Assembly: GCA_022414725.1 (NCBI GenBank)
Contig: CM039464.1
Location: 41,036,655 to 41,100,654, forward strand
Length of the DNA stretch: 64,000 nt
Reading direction: 5' to 3'
DNA from: Microglena sp. YARC
Lineage: Eukaryota; Chlorophyta; Chlorophyceae; Chlamydomonadales; Chlamydomonadaceae
Position numbers and translations under genes: made by a program. Below, piece by piece: positions 11,150 through 21,785 of the stretch. The first letter of the stretch is position 1; the number at the start of each line of letters is the position of its first letter. Under the pieces are notes generated by a model. It had not been told where the DNA came from, ran no database searches, and worked only from the letters and a program-made list of their open reading frames with translations.

Positions 11150-11538
11150 ATGGAGACCCCATTTGTCTACCAAGGATTCCAATTTGACTCCTGGGACGAT
11201 CTCATCTCAGCTGAACTTAACAGTATGCTGACCGATCAAGACTCCCTTCCTCATCATTGCCTGCTCAAACTTGCATCACGTTTCATTACCAAAAACCTTT
11301 CCCCCTACATCAGGAACTCAGTACCCATGTACATTGATGACTCCTATGCCCTGATTGCCTACCTCACATCAACGTTTGGTAGCTTAGAAACCATGCACTA
11401 TGCATTAAATGCATTCACTTCCCACACTTCAGACATGTCTCACAACTGGATCGTAGACACTGAAGCCACATCCCACATGACTGGCAACCCTGCACTTCTG
11501 TTCAACATCCAAACTGTCCTACCTGTCTACATCAAAAC
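11150..11538 (+). pseudogene. Copia gag/protease remnant
   Basis: Probable gag start at 11150 (METPFVYQGFQFDSWDDL). The frame runs to a protease-like motif NWIVDTEATSHMTGN at about 11446-11490, corresponding to the copia W-x-D-S/T-G-A-(T/S)-x-H-(M/I) signature with Gly replaced by Glu, so the active site is probably dead. The gag part is short and I see no CCHC knuckle, so an internal deletion is likely. The frame is cut by the SINE at 11539. Confidence 0.7.
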
Positions 11539-11719
11539 AGCCTCTCTCAGTGATTTACAATGGTCTAGTGGTAGGCCAGATCACTAAAGAATGAAGAGTC
11601 GTGGGTTCGACTCCCCCTCGGTCAACCGCGATGGTAGCTTGTCCAGTTCAGGTAGGAGATCGCTCCCCATCCGTGTACGACGGGCTGCCCTAACACCACG
11701 CCCCACCAGGCGTTATCAT
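11539..11719 (+). mobile_element. tRNA-derived SINE (family A), copy 1
   Basis: 181 bp flanked by a perfect 11-bp target duplication TACATCAAAAC (11528-11538, 11720-11730). It carries pol III-like A box (TGGTCTAGTGGTAGGCC, from about 11560) and B box (GGGTTCGACTCCC, about 11603-11615), as in a tRNA. Its 3' part is shared by all family A copies (GATGGTAGCTTGTCCAGTT ... CCACCAGGCGTTATCAT). It interrupts the copia frame between VLPVYIKT and ACGIVIVTKPG. Confidence 0.92.
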
Positions 11720-11730
11720 TACATCAAAAC

Positions 11731-12180
11731 TGCATGTGGGATAGTCATAGTAACCAAACCAGGAACAGCGTGTATAAGGGGGGACCAAGGTAACATCTGC
11801 ACCCTCAGAGATGTACACGTCAACGGACAACATGATACCCCCAACCTACGCATAGCCATCAAAGCTAATCCCAGGATGACTGTTGAGTTTGACTCCACCT
11901 ATTGCAGAATGAACCTACATGGAACCCCTCTCCTTGCTGCACCTAAAAGAAGGAGCCTGTACCTAGTCCCCTCTATCAACCCCCTGCTAAGGGAACCACT
12001 AGGACTTGCTACGGCAGCCATCTCACGAAACACACCTGAAACTGCAGGCCTCTGGCACAGTGTTTTTTCTAAGGTTTTGGCCATAAACAGTAATTATATG
12101 GCAGCCCGATGCCCTGGAGTACAATTTGGTGGGACAGAAACATTAAGTATATGGCAGCCCGATGCCCTGGTGTAGACTTT
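11731..12180 (+). pseudogene. Copia pre-integrase region remnant
   Basis: Continues the copia frame after the SINE: ACGIVIVTKPGTACI, then ICTLRDVHV, VEFDSTYCRMN and a degraded GLWHSVFSKV (compare the pre-integrase LWH...GH motif). The frame ends in a short tandem repeat. Confidence 0.6.
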
Positions 12181-12250
12181 GGTGGACAAAAACATTAGGT
12201 ATATGGCAGCGCGATGCCCAGGTGTAAATTTGGAAATCCATAAACATTAA
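12090..12250. repeat. 56-bp tandem repeat, 3 copies
   Basis: A unit of TATATGGCAGCCCGATGCCC, TGGTGTA-like sequence and an ACATTAA tail occurs three times within the copia integrase region. The expansion is private to this element and disrupts its frame. Confidence 0.8.
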
Positions 12251-12257
12251 GTCTGGC

Positions 12258-13162
12258 ATGGACGCTATGGACATGTATATAGCCTACCAAGGCCTATCCA
12301 GACTGGTTTCAGGAGACCAGGTAAATGGCATCAATGTCGCTTCTGCTGTATTCAACAAACTCAATAAAATTCCCGGTGAAACCTGCATTCTATCAAAGAT
12401 GGACAAGAACACCTACTCCACCTCTCACACACGTGCAACACGTCCACTAGCCATCCTTCACATAGACATGAGTGGAAAGATGCGTGTTCCTAGCCTCAAC
12501 AGCAGCCTCTACTTCCAAGGCAGTCTGGATGATCACTCCAAGTACTCCAGAGTGACCTTCCACAAAACCAAAGACACTGTCCCTAAGGACACCATCATAG
12601 AGCTAGCGAGACATTATATGAGGTCCTCACAGAGTTCAAGATAAGATTGATTTTCTGTGACAATGCTACTGAATACACCTTCTCTGAGTTTACTAACTGT
12701 TGCAAGAGCAAAGGCATCACCCAACAGTTCACTGTCCCTGGAAAACCATCCACAAATGGAGCTGCTGAACGCTTCAATTGTACACTGCATGACAGATCCA
12801 CAGCACTCCTGCTTTCATCGAAGTTCCCCAACAGGTACCGGGCTAAGATGGTCAAGAATGCCAGCATCATCAGAAACCTCTCACCCACATCAGGATCAGA
12901 CAAGACTCCCTATGAGATGTTCCATGGCACAAAAACCAAAGTTGATCACTTCATAATCATTGGATGCACTGCATACGTTCACATCCCTGTCAATCCAGAC
13001 ACTTCAAGTTTTCCCCCTCAGCTACTATCACTAGACTCAATGGCTACTCTGGCAAGAGGAAAGCCTACAAGTTGGTAGGCACCAAGAACAAGATCTTTGA
13101 TGCCAGAGATATAACTTTCAATGAGAGTAAGAACCTAGCAGGGCTGAAAGGCTTCCCAGGCC
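12258..13162 (+). pseudogene. Copia integrase remnant
   Basis: First half (12258-12644) reads PLAILHIDMSGKMRVPSLN and SLDDHSKYSRVTFHKTKD, the rve core start with its first catalytic Asp. After a frameshift at about 12645 it reads FCDNATEYTFSEF and GITQQFTVPGKPSTNGAAER, with the second Asp and the catalytic Glu. A further shift near 13030 leads to NGYSGKRKAYKLVGTKNKIF and GLKGFPGPDD. All three D, D, E positions are recognisable. The enzyme is broken by at least two frameshifts. Confidence 0.85.
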
Positions 13163-13170
13163 CTGATGAT

Positions 13171-13387
13171 TAAAAGGTAATGATAACACCTCGTGGGGCG
13201 TGGTGTTAAGGGAGCCCGTCGTACGCGGGTAGGGAGCGGTCTTCTACCTCAACTGGACAAGCTACCATCGCAGTTGACAACCACCTGCAGCGCCAAGAGC
13301 GACTGAAGGGGGAATGGACCCCCCGACTCTTCATTCTCAAGGTGATTTGGTCTACCACTAGACCAATGTATACCACCGAAAGGGGCT
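13171..13387 (-). mobile_element. tRNA-derived SINE (family A), copy 2
   Basis: Antisense copy with the B box complement near 13310-13330 and the A box complement near 13350. Flanks share CTGATGAT (13163-13170, 13388-13395). Removal rejoins the copia reading GPDD|KILGDYKDAI. Confidence 0.88.
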
Positions 13388-13424
13388 CTGATGATAAGAT
13401 CCTTGGAGACTATAAGGATGCAAT

Positions 13425-13619
13425 CAGGGTACTACTTCTTGCCAAATTGGTCAGCGCTTAAAGCGCACAAACGTCAAATTGGTCAGCGCTTTTAAGTGCA
13501 AAAGGCGCAAAAACTGCGCGCTGCGCCCACAGGGGGTTGAAAAAACTGCGTGAAACGCGCAGAGGGGCTCAAAAAGGCAGCGCGGCACAGTGCTGCTGCG
13601 CACGCTTTGTAGTACCCAG
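13425..13619 (+). mobile_element. hAT-type MITE, copy 2
   Basis: 195 bp with terminal inverted repeats CAGGGTACTAC / GTAGTACCCAG and a perfect 8-bp duplication GATGCAAT (13417-13424, 13620-13627). No coding capacity. Interior hairpins are built from AAGCGC and GCGCAG words. Removal restores the copia reading DYKDAIPNEPEPLEPF. Confidence 0.92.
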
Positions 13620-14199
13620 GATGCAATCCCAAATGAACCAGAACCACTTGAACCCTTTGTCCCTTTCAGGCAGTATCCCAACAAGCCCACTCCTACATGG
13701 GGCGGGGGGTGGGGGGTGGGGGGTGGGGGGGGCTCAATGCCACAAAGCTATGACATGTCCTACGAATCCAACACAGTACAACAATCATCCAATCAACCCC
13801 AAAACAGTGCACCTGCTCAGTGTAGTAGCCGGATCGTAGTACTGTCGGATTGATAACCGATTGTTGCCTCCGCCAGATATATACATATCCGATGTATATA
13901 TTCCGGGATGAGGATCGATGAGACATCTATCTCTATGCACCTTTTCCTAATCATGCTGAATGGTCTAGTGGACTTGTACACTCAGCAGCCAAACCCCCAT
14001 GCACACTGACCATGAGGATGCCACAGCATCTGAGCACAGCAATCAGCACAACTCTGCTGCTACACCTGATAATGTTACTGATCAATCCATTCCCCCATCC
14101 AACCAAGCTCATACCACTGATCCCCTTGCCTCTATCTATCTCTGCCCATGACATTGGACCTCCTGATCCTATCAGAAGAACCAGTGCCAGAGCTACCCG

Positions 14200-14731
14200 C
14201 CCACCAGACTTCTTGTCCTATCTGGCAGCTGAAGAGGTTTCCATTCCAAAGAATGAGAAGGAAGCTCTCTCAAGTGAGCACTCTGCTGAGTGGGCAGCTG
14301 CCATGATTGCTGAGTTGACAGCCCGATCAACAATGAGGACCTGGACACTGTCAGAGCTCCCACCAGGCTTAAAATATATTGGGACCAAGTGCGGTGGGTC
14401 TTTGATCTCAAACGCCTGGTGTCAGGAGAGATTGTCCACTTCAAATCATGGCTGGTTGCCAAGGGATATGCTCAAAGACCTGGCATGGACTATGATGCAG
14501 TGTTTGCCCCAGTTTCCAAACATGCCACCATCCGATTCATCCTGTCAATGGCAGTAGACCCATCAGCCCACCTGGCACAGCTTGACGTTTCCACTGCCTT
14601 CTTGAATGGGATTGGTGAAGAGGAAATCTACTGCTCCCAGCCACCAGGATTTGAGAAAGACCACAGAGTTTGTCGCATGTGGAAATGTCTCTATGGACTC
14701 AAGCAAGCATCCCGCCAGTGGTAACTCAGAG
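14200..14731 (+). pseudogene. Copia reverse transcriptase remnant, N-terminal half
   Basis: Reads SEHSAEWAAAMIAEL, then after a frameshift at about 14390 VFDLKRLVSGEIVHFKSWLV, AKGYAQRPGMDYDAVFAPVS, HLAQLDVSTAFLNGIGEEEI and CLYGLKQASRQW. These are the copia RT blocks up to the first catalytic Asp (QLDV). The frame is interrupted by the MITE at 14732. The TAA right after RQW lies in the left target duplication, where an A replaces the C kept in the right copy, so the ancestral reading was probably RQWY. Confidence 0.88.
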
Positions 14732-14904
14732 CAGGGTACTTCAAATTACCCAATTGGCACATGAAAACAAAAAAAGGGCGCTTTGTAGTGCAAAAAGCGC
14801 AAAAATTGCTTGCTGCGCCCACAGGGAGTTGCAAAAAACTGCGCTTAAAGCGCAGAGGGGCTCAAAAAGTCAGCGTTCAAAAGCGCGCGCTTTGAATTAC
14901 ATTG
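14732..14904 (+). mobile_element. hAT-type MITE, copy 3
   Basis: Starts CAGGGTACTTCAA and ends TTGAATTACATTG, with duplication ACTCAGAG / CCTCAGAG (14724-14731, 14905-14912). The interior is collinear with the other copies but more diverged. Confidence 0.85.
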
Positions 14905-15440
14905 CCTCAGAGTCAAAGAAGACATGATTGGCATTGGAGTCAAAGACGACACGATCGGAATTGAATTTCAAGAAGTTGATGTTGACCAAGGCCTCTTCAT
15001 CCTGCCTGGACCATCAAGCAGACCCCTCAAATGAGTCCTTTTCTTGGTGGATGATTTCCTGTTGCTCTCCTTCCACAAAGACATCCTCAAGAAGTACAAG
15101 CTCTATCATGGGACTCTACAAGACCAGATATCTTGGAGAGCCATCTGTCTTTGTGGGGTATGAGATTACCAGAAATGCAGCAGGTGGCACCCTGCACATC
15201 TTCCAGTCTCGCTTCATCCATGAGCTCCTCAAAGCAAACAACATGCTACCAGATCCCAGCAGCACCAGGTTCCCCATTCCTCTCCAGCCTGATGCATCCC
15301 TACCCTACCCAGAAAAAGGAGACCATCAGACTGGCCTGCCCCTTGCTCAGATTGTGGGATCCCTGAACTACCTGGCAGTCAACACCAGGCCAGACATTGC
15401 CCAAGCTGTCAACAGGCTAGCCACACACAGTGCACACCCT
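14905..15440 (+). pseudogene. Copia RT remnant, C-terminal half
   Basis: Frames alternate. Near 15031 VLFLVDDFLLLS stands for the YVDD box with Tyr changed to Leu. Further on are FVGYEITRNAAGGTLHIFQS, LPLAQIVGSLNYLAVNTRPD and IAQAVNRLATHSAHP, the standard region between RT and RNase H of copia. Several frameshifts. Confidence 0.85.
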
Positions 15441-15442
15441 GT

Positions 15443-16034
15443 GTGGCTAGCCTGAATGACCACATGGAAGCTGCCACTGGAATCCTCAAGTACCTGACCT
15501 GCACACCTGACCATGGCATCACCTACACCCACTCCAAAACACCTCTGGATACTGTGACTCTGACCATGCAGCCTGTCCTATCACAAGGAAGTCCACCACA
15601 GGTTAGTTGGGTGTTCCTCAACCAGGGGGCAGCCATCTCATGGGCATCCAAAATCCAAGCATCTGCCACAGCTCTCTCCACCACTGAAGCTGAATACATG
15701 GCAGCCACTTCTGCTGCCCAAGAAGCCATGTAGTTGAGGAAACTGTAACACTGTGGTGAGCGCTGCAGGAGTTATGCCCCCTGCCCTCACCATCTATGGG
15801 GACAACCAAGCTGCCCTCAGTGCATGGAACCAAGAGAAACTGTCCTCCCGTCTCAGACACATGGAGGCAAGGTTCTTCTTCCTCAAGGAACAGTCCAAGA
15901 AGCAGGGTATCAAACTCAACTGCATCCCCACTGCTGCAAACATGGCTGACATGTTCACCAAAGCTCTCCCCAGGTCCAAGTTCTGTGATTTCAGAGAGCA
16001 GATTGGCTGCCTAGGAAAAGCATACAAATTCTGA
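15443..16034 (+). pseudogene. Copia RNase H remnant
   Basis: Contains AATGILKYLTCTPDHGITYT, a shifted YCDSDHAACPITRKSTTG block, then ATALSTTEAEYMAATSAAQE. After a stop/frameshift at about 15733 follow ALTIYGDNQAALSAW, LRHMEARFFFLKEQ and ANMADMFTKALPRSKF. These are the terminal blocks of copia polyproteins. At least two lesions. Confidence 0.88.
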
Positions 16035-16295
16035 TGTCCCTTCCCCACTTGTTCTTTGATCTCTGACATATGATGAACTACAAGACACTTTCTGCAAAGT
16101 CATGTTTAGTTACGTAACTTAGTAAATGATAAGTCTTTATCCTCTGTCTACAAATGAACTAACACTGCCCCGGAAGGGCTTCACCATGCATCATTTAAAG
16201 GTGATCCTCCTTTCTTTAGCCCCTCTAGTTTTCTTTAAAACTCCTTTCATCCCCGGAATTCTTCTGTACAAAAGAATACCAGGGATTGCGGGTGA

Positions 16296-16556
16296 TGTTA
16301 TACTCCGGCTTATATATGCATGCCGGCTCTAGAGTGGCCTAGAGCACACAGGTCTAAGTCCCTGATGTGCTCTATGCCGTGTCGTTGCCAGCTAAAGCCA
16401 TGTGCACTGCCATGCAGTACCTTAATGTACAGCCGCCATCTTCTATATCAGACCGCCACTGCTGCGCCTGATAATCTTGTCCTTTTTCTTGTGTGTAAGA
16501 AAGTATAGCGTCCCCTTCAAGGGTCTACGCAGTCTACGAACTCGGAATACTGAACA
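16296..16556 (+). repeat. 3' LTR of copia element
   Basis: Partner of 10168-10429, starting TGTTATACTCCGGC. On the minus strand it supplies the last 38 or so codons of the F-box/ankyrin frame. Confidence 0.8.
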
Positions 16557-17418
16557 CAAAGAACGTCCGTTAAGTCGATTGTGGGCATCCGTCAACATGC
16601 GAACTATTTCATGGTGGCCAAAAGATGCCGCAACCTGAAGTGCAATCCCATCTCGACTGTCTGCGCGTGCCGCATGCTGTGGTGCATCCAGCAGCATCTG
16701 AACTACCTTGTAGTGGCCATGTGATGCTGCATAACTGAGTGCCAGTCCATCTTGACAGTCTGCGTGCACGGCATGCTGTGGTGCATCCAGCAGCATCTGA
16801 ACTACCTCACAGTGGCCACCCGTTGCTGCTTCCACAAGTGCCTCTCCATCTTGACAGTCTGCGTGCACAGCATGCTGTGGTGCATCCAGCAGCATCTGAA
16901 CTACCTCACTGTGACCATAAAGTGATGCATCCATTAGTGACTCACCCTTTTGGCAGTCTGCGTGTGCAGCATGCTCTGGTGCATCCAACAGCATCTGAAC
17001 TACCTCATGGTGGCCACGTGATGCCGCAGAAATTAGCGCCCGCCCATTTTGAAAGTCTGCATGCGCTGCATGCATGGTGCGGGGCAGTGAGCAGAAGCAT
17101 AGCCAGGTCTGGCCGCCCATGTTCACAAACGAGCATCAGGGCTTGGTTAGAGGCATCCAATGACGTGCTTCTCGACACTAGCTCAATGGCCGCGTCGAAT
17201 GCCTTAATGTTCTTGTGTTGAAGGGCAAGAGATAGGGCCCCGGGCAAATAGCCATTGCACTTGTGGATCAAGATCTGGGCGAGGTTCTCCGAGACAATAG
17301 AATGCCAGGGGCGACAAACAAGAGCGACGTCACTGATGGAGGATTGCCTCTCTTGTGTGAGGATGCGCAGAACGATGTCCTCCACTAGATCTGATGGAAG
17401 GTCTAAAAAAGCTGTCAT
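16443..17418 (-). pseudogene. F-box/ankyrin-repeat protein, frameshifted and 3'-truncated by an LTR
   Basis: The ATG at 17418 opens MTAFLDLPSDLVEDIVLRIL, with an F-box in residues about 5-46 (LPSDLVEDIVLRIL...VALVCRPWHSIV). After a linker, about six ankyrin repeats of 33-34 residues follow to about 16570, typically GHHEVVQMLLDAPEHAAHAD. F-box proteins of this shape are usually substrate receptors of SCF ubiquitin ligases, with the ankyrin repeats binding substrate. A 4-bp TGCA duplication at about 17062-17078 shifts the frame between the F-box part and the repeats. Beyond 16557 the frame enters the copia 3' LTR in antisense and ends at 16443. Either a sequencing error hides an intact gene or this is a young pseudogene; codon order on both sides of the shift is otherwise clean. 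Confidence 0.8.
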
Positions 17419-17419
17419 G

Positions 17420-18540
17420 GTGCAGATCCAAGGAAGTAAACTGCGACAGGCAAGAAGTACAGTTGGACGAAGGGCTTTCTAAAAGAAGATAGGAGGAGTT
17501 GGCTGGAGAACCCTGTAACAATCCAAATTGAAATGAAAAGGAATAGAAGATTGTAGTAGGAGGAGGATGGAGAGTAGTTTAGCAGTAGAAGGAGATAGTT
17601 TTCTCGGGGTTTCTAGCTTTTTTCTTGCCAGCTTTTGGACAGCTCCCTAAACCACAGTAGTGTGTTTCATGAAAAACATCAACCATGTCCCTATTGAACC
17701 CAAATTATTTGAAGATTCGAAAAATACAAATGGCGCATTTGTTTCTGGAATTGAGGTTTGGGATTTGGACCCAGGTTTGATTGTGCATTGGAATCTCTTT
17801 CCACAACGACTTTTTAATTTGTGGCTTCCTCTCATAACTGCATATTAGAGTGTCTGAGTGATGATATTCGTGGTAGGGAATGTTTCACATAAAAACAAAT
17901 GTTTGGCATGTAATGGCCTCCAAGTATAGGTTATATGCAGATTCAGCTATCCCCTAAGGCTTTGGCCACATACTCGTATAGCTTCATAAAGCCATTGGTC
18001 AACTTGGATGCGTTGGGGGAGACCAAGGCAAGCCAGCCCTATAAAACAAATGTACCTTGGGCGCCTTATCACCTTACTTTGGAGGCCCAGTAGACTCCCC
18101 ACACACAAATACAAACAAAACCTTGGTCATGGTGTTATGGGGCTCTATGGAGCCAGTGGAAAAGACCTCAGCTCTAAAACCACGATGGTCACAAATAGCC
18201 ATTTGCTAATCTATCTGTTTAGCCCAGAACAATAGGTACAACCCTCCCTAAACAATTGTATGCCCTCCTGACAGTACCTCTTATTCTGGCTGAATTTGCA
18301 GGTGCTGTGATATGGTGGTTGACGGTAGAAGAGTGGTCGAAGTTGAAATGCATTTCATTTTATAATGCCCGTTATACGCTGAGGATAGAAACAACATTTG
18401 TGAGAAATGAAAATTGAAGCTGCATTGATGGATCAAAACTCCAGCATAAAGCTGGTCATGAATCCTGATTCCTTTGAAGGATGGAAATGCTTAATACAAT
18501 TTTTAAAAAATGCAATAATAATTGCACAATTAAATTATCA
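17420..18540. other. Intergenic, nothing recognised
   Basis: Upstream (5') side of the F-box/ankyrin gene. Short unsupported frames only. Repeat family C begins near 18545. Confidence 0.5.
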
Positions 18541-18544
18541 TCAC

Positions 18545-18630
18545 AAATGAGATGATGATTTTATTATACTGTATAGTTAAATGATCATTATAGCACGAGC
18601 TCAGGGCCCCCGTTGGTAAAATAGTAGGGG
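18545..18630. repeat. Dispersed repeat family C, partial copy
   Basis: Shares the GATGATTTTATTATA..AATGATCATTATAGCACGAG..GGGCCCCCGTTGGTAAAA text with 48232-48410 and, inverted, with 29205-29375. Confidence 0.65.
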
Positions 18631-20200
18631 GCCCTGGCGGGTCCCCTGGAGGTCGGCCCCGGGGTGGGGTACGGAAAACGATGGCTTCTTAGTTCAGTTG
18701 TCTAAAATTGTTACATTTGTTTGTTTTGAACATTAAAATATATGTAATGTATGTATTCAGTTGTCCGTGCCAAGGGAGTTCCAACGTGAACAAAGTGCAG
18801 TGATATGCTTTTGCAAATTGCAATTGCTAAGAACTGTGTACAGTTGTCTATTTACACGTATAGTTTTCATACTGAAAATAAGTATTAATTAGAAAAGCAA
18901 GAAAAAATGAGATGACATCCTCAGGGGCAACACTGATATTTCCAAGACCAATGTTTGATTTATCCTATCTACATGTTCATGAATGGAGGGAAAAAAGGCA
19001 GTTCAGTGCAGCACAGCGCAGTTCGGTGAAGTTCAAAATGGCACCTCACTTCACATCTGCCTCCACATCTACCTACTCCACACCTACACGTAGTCCAAAT
19101 CTATCCAACTCCGGTCCTCAACAAATGACAATCAGGACAATGACAGGGTAAATTATTATTCAGACCTCGTAGGCACCACTCTTGGACCATCTTACCAAAA
19201 TGTGGTGTTCAATCTTGCCACAATTCGGTGAATCCAAAACACTCAATATTTCTATTTGAACTACCTGAGAGGTAGTTATCACTAAAGATGAAGGCAAATT
19301 CACCCATAAGTATCCCGCGCAACAGTCTAATATGACTGCACACCCATTCACCATCTTCATACGATTGGAGTTGTACGTCACTGATGGTCATGCAAGGGGC
19401 AGTAGACTCAAAGACTGCACATCATGTACTTTAGGGAAAGGTCCGAAAAGGAAAGCTTGCATTGGAATCATGTGTGTATGTGAAATGAATGCGGGTCAAC
19501 AAGGTGAAGCTTGCGTGGGAATCATGTGTGTATGTGAAATGAATGCATAATGTAGCGTGAGCTCCAAACAAAACCCACCAACCGACATGTAATAACTTAG
19601 CACTCACGCACACAACACGTGGGTGTTTCATTTGTTATTCAAATACAGGTGGTACATCAACTCCTAAGTGACCAAATAGTACAAACACACATCTGCAAGA
19701 AAACTGTGAAAAGAAACAGATTCTTGTTTTTGCAGTGCTGGGGTGTCGTGGATGTAGAGTGCTGCAGCAACACACACTAAATTGCCAAGACATGAGTCAG
19801 GCAGTGAGGCTAGTATTCCATTCATGACAGTGAATTGCTGAGTGCGGTACACTGTAGTCTGCTCGGCTGCTTCAGCAAGCATGCATATAGAATGAGGTTA
19901 CCTTCGCAGCTGGAAGCAACGATGGAAAACAAAGTTGCGCAGCAGTGGTATTGATACGCCTATGCCAGGCTGGGGCACGCAGTGTTACATACAGCTAATC
20001 GCGAGCAGAACGCCTAGAGCTCCTGCAAGAGTTCCGGATCTCACTCAATTATGTATGTTAACGATAAGGATAAAATTCGCGCGTGCCTGCTTTTATTGTC
20101 CTGAGCAGGAGCCTTTCCGAATTCTGGCGATTTAAGCTGTCCGAATTCCGGCGGTTGCTGCAGCGCCTTTTGCCCAATCGGAGTGTTCGCAACGTAATAA
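18631..20200. other. Intergenic, nothing recognised
   Basis: Contains a 58-bp direct duplication near 19440-19545 (AAGCTTGCRT..GAATCATGTGTGTATGTGAA). No domain-bearing frame. Confidence 0.5.
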
Positions 20201-20201
20201 G

Positions 20202-20202
<1 letters not shown>

Positions 20203-20240
<38 letters not shown>
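20203..20240. repeat. (CTG)n microsatellite
   Basis: About 12 CTG units. Confidence 0.95.
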
Positions 20241-20242
<2 letters not shown>

Positions 20243-20514
20243 TTGGCTGGATTTCCAGCGGGGAGACAGACGTTGCGTATTGGACCACCATGCAAACTGC
20301 TTTACACGTATTTCGCTGCAAGACTTGAATATACAGGAATAGCAACTGTTCATCGAGGTCAGAGAAGATACAGAGGTCAAGGAGAAGAACGATATAATCG
20401 AGCAAGGGTCTTTTAGACTTCAGAGTACTGATTTGACCGGCTGATTTGACCGGCGTTCTTGGTAAATTTGAAGATGTGAAGATTTGAGGATTTGAAAAAA
20501 CAGCACGATATCTA

Positions 20515-20877
20515 GGTGTGTGTTTCCAGTGGGGCAGGGGCTGGTTCCCCACGGACGTCAAATTGTCCATGTTCTGAAAGCCTCAAACCTCATCGAGAGA
20601 ATCCTGGAGAGAATACTTGGTGCTCGCCGGTACTCGCCGGGCTGGACTCCAGCGGATCCTAGGTGGACTTGAGCGGAATTGAAAAACTTCAGCGGGAGGG
20701 TCAGGGCTCCCGCTGAAGTTTTGCATTCCGCTGAAGTCCACGTAGGATCAAAAAAGCCAGCGTGGACTTCAGCGGGACATTACAAAATGTCAGCGGAACC
20801 CCACTGGAAACACTTCGTGCCAGCGTGGACTTCAGCGGAACTTCAACGGTGACCGAAAACCCCACTGGAAACACACC
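20515..20877. mobile_element. PIF/Harbinger-like MITE
   Basis: Terminal inverted repeats GGTGTG(TG)TTTCCAGTGGGG / CCCCACTGGAAACACACC, flanked by CTA on both sides (20512-20514, 20878-20880). A 3-bp CTA/TAG duplication and a GG...-type terminus fit the PIF/Harbinger superfamily. The interior holds a strong hairpin (AAACTTCAGCGGGAG / CTCCCGCTGAAGTTT, about 20683-20723) and several GACTTCAGCGG words. No transposase frame. Confidence 0.75.
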
Positions 20878-20894
20878 CTAGGGCTGTCAAGCTT

Positions 20895-21620
20895 TATATC
20901 GCCCGGTAATATTTTACCACGTACCGTCCGATATATGTGAACCGATATTATGCGTATCGGGTGATGGATATTATGTGTATCGGGTGATGCGATACTATGC
21001 GTATCGGGTGATGGGTATCTATGCGTATCGGGGTTGGGTATCTAGGAATGAGTGGTTGTGGTGGTGGGCAAAAAAATGGTTGGTGGGTAACCAGAGATGG
21101 GATGTGGGTGGTCAGATATAGCGGGGTGGGGTATCTAGGAATAAGTGGTTGTGGTGGTGGGCCAAAAAGTGGTTGTTGAGTAACCAGGGATGGGATGTGG
21201 GTGGTCAGATACGGTATTTTTGGGATCCATCGTACGGTAAACACGATATATTGTGTTTACCCTTTAAATCGTGTTTGGTCCTAATCGGCCTACGAAATTA
21301 TCTTACACATGGCAGGTCGGCGGTTCGATTCTCGTCAGGAGCACCTGAGTCTGGGCCAGGGAATTTCGTATACCGCCTTGTACCGTACGATATATCACGA
21401 TATTCTGTACGGTAATAGACCACGATATTACCGTGTTTTTCTGTCTCGCTCAGTATTGGTTCATTTGACTTGATTTTAAGTGTATGGACGTGTAAACGGT
21501 ATTTCCTGTTATATCCCCTTGGTCTTATACTGATTTTCCCAAAAAAGGGTATAAAAATACCGTACGGTATATCACGATATATCGTACGGTAATTGAAAAT
21601 ACCGTACGGTATTGACGGCC
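20895..21620. repeat. TACCGTACGGTA-rich repeat region
   Basis: Many copies of short palindromes (ACCGTACGGTAT, ATATCACGATAT) plus a 24-bp repeat near 20945-21040 (ATGCGTATCGGGTGATG) and a duplicated GGTATCTAGGAATRAGTGGT block at 21045/21130. It contains one tRNA-like B-box word (GGTTCGATTCTC, about 21323), which is insufficient for a tRNA call. Confidence 0.5.
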
Positions 21621-21644
21621 CTAACGATATCGCGTAAGTAACGC

Positions 21645-21785
21645 ATAGGTCTGTCCCCCTAAGGGGGCCGACAAACTATTGTTTGGGGTTCAGTTCCTTA
21701 ATGCCTTTTATTTTTAAGCCCTTCCTCAACGGTTGGGTAAGTCCGTTTAGCCTATTTGGCCTACCCCTGGACTGTAACATACATA
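21645..21785. repeat. Dispersed repeat family C, partial copy
   Basis: Shares ACTATTGTTTGGGGTTCAGT, TTTTTAAGCCCTTCCTCAAC and GGTTGGGTAAGTCC with 48300-48410. Confidence 0.65.

Larger units (their letters stand above)
10168..16556 (+). mobile_element. Decayed Ty1/copia retrotransposon with nested insertions
   Basis: Two related LTRs (10168-10429 and 16296-16556) enclose gag/protease, integrase, RT and RNase H remnants in the copia order (integrase before RT), all on the plus strand. The interior carries two tRNA-derived SINEs (11539-11719, 13171-13387) and three hAT-type MITEs (10963-11149, 13425-13619, 14732-14904), each with its target duplication. Conceptually removing them restores long stretches of frame, but other frameshifts and stops remain. 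LTR divergence (many substitutions and indels over 260 bp) indicates an old copy. I found no convincing 5-bp target duplication outside the LTRs. Confidence 0.9.

Noticed and set aside
21288..21352. Possible tRNA gene
   Set aside because: Only a B-box-like GGTTCGATTCTC is present; no acceptor, D or anticodon stem can be folded.
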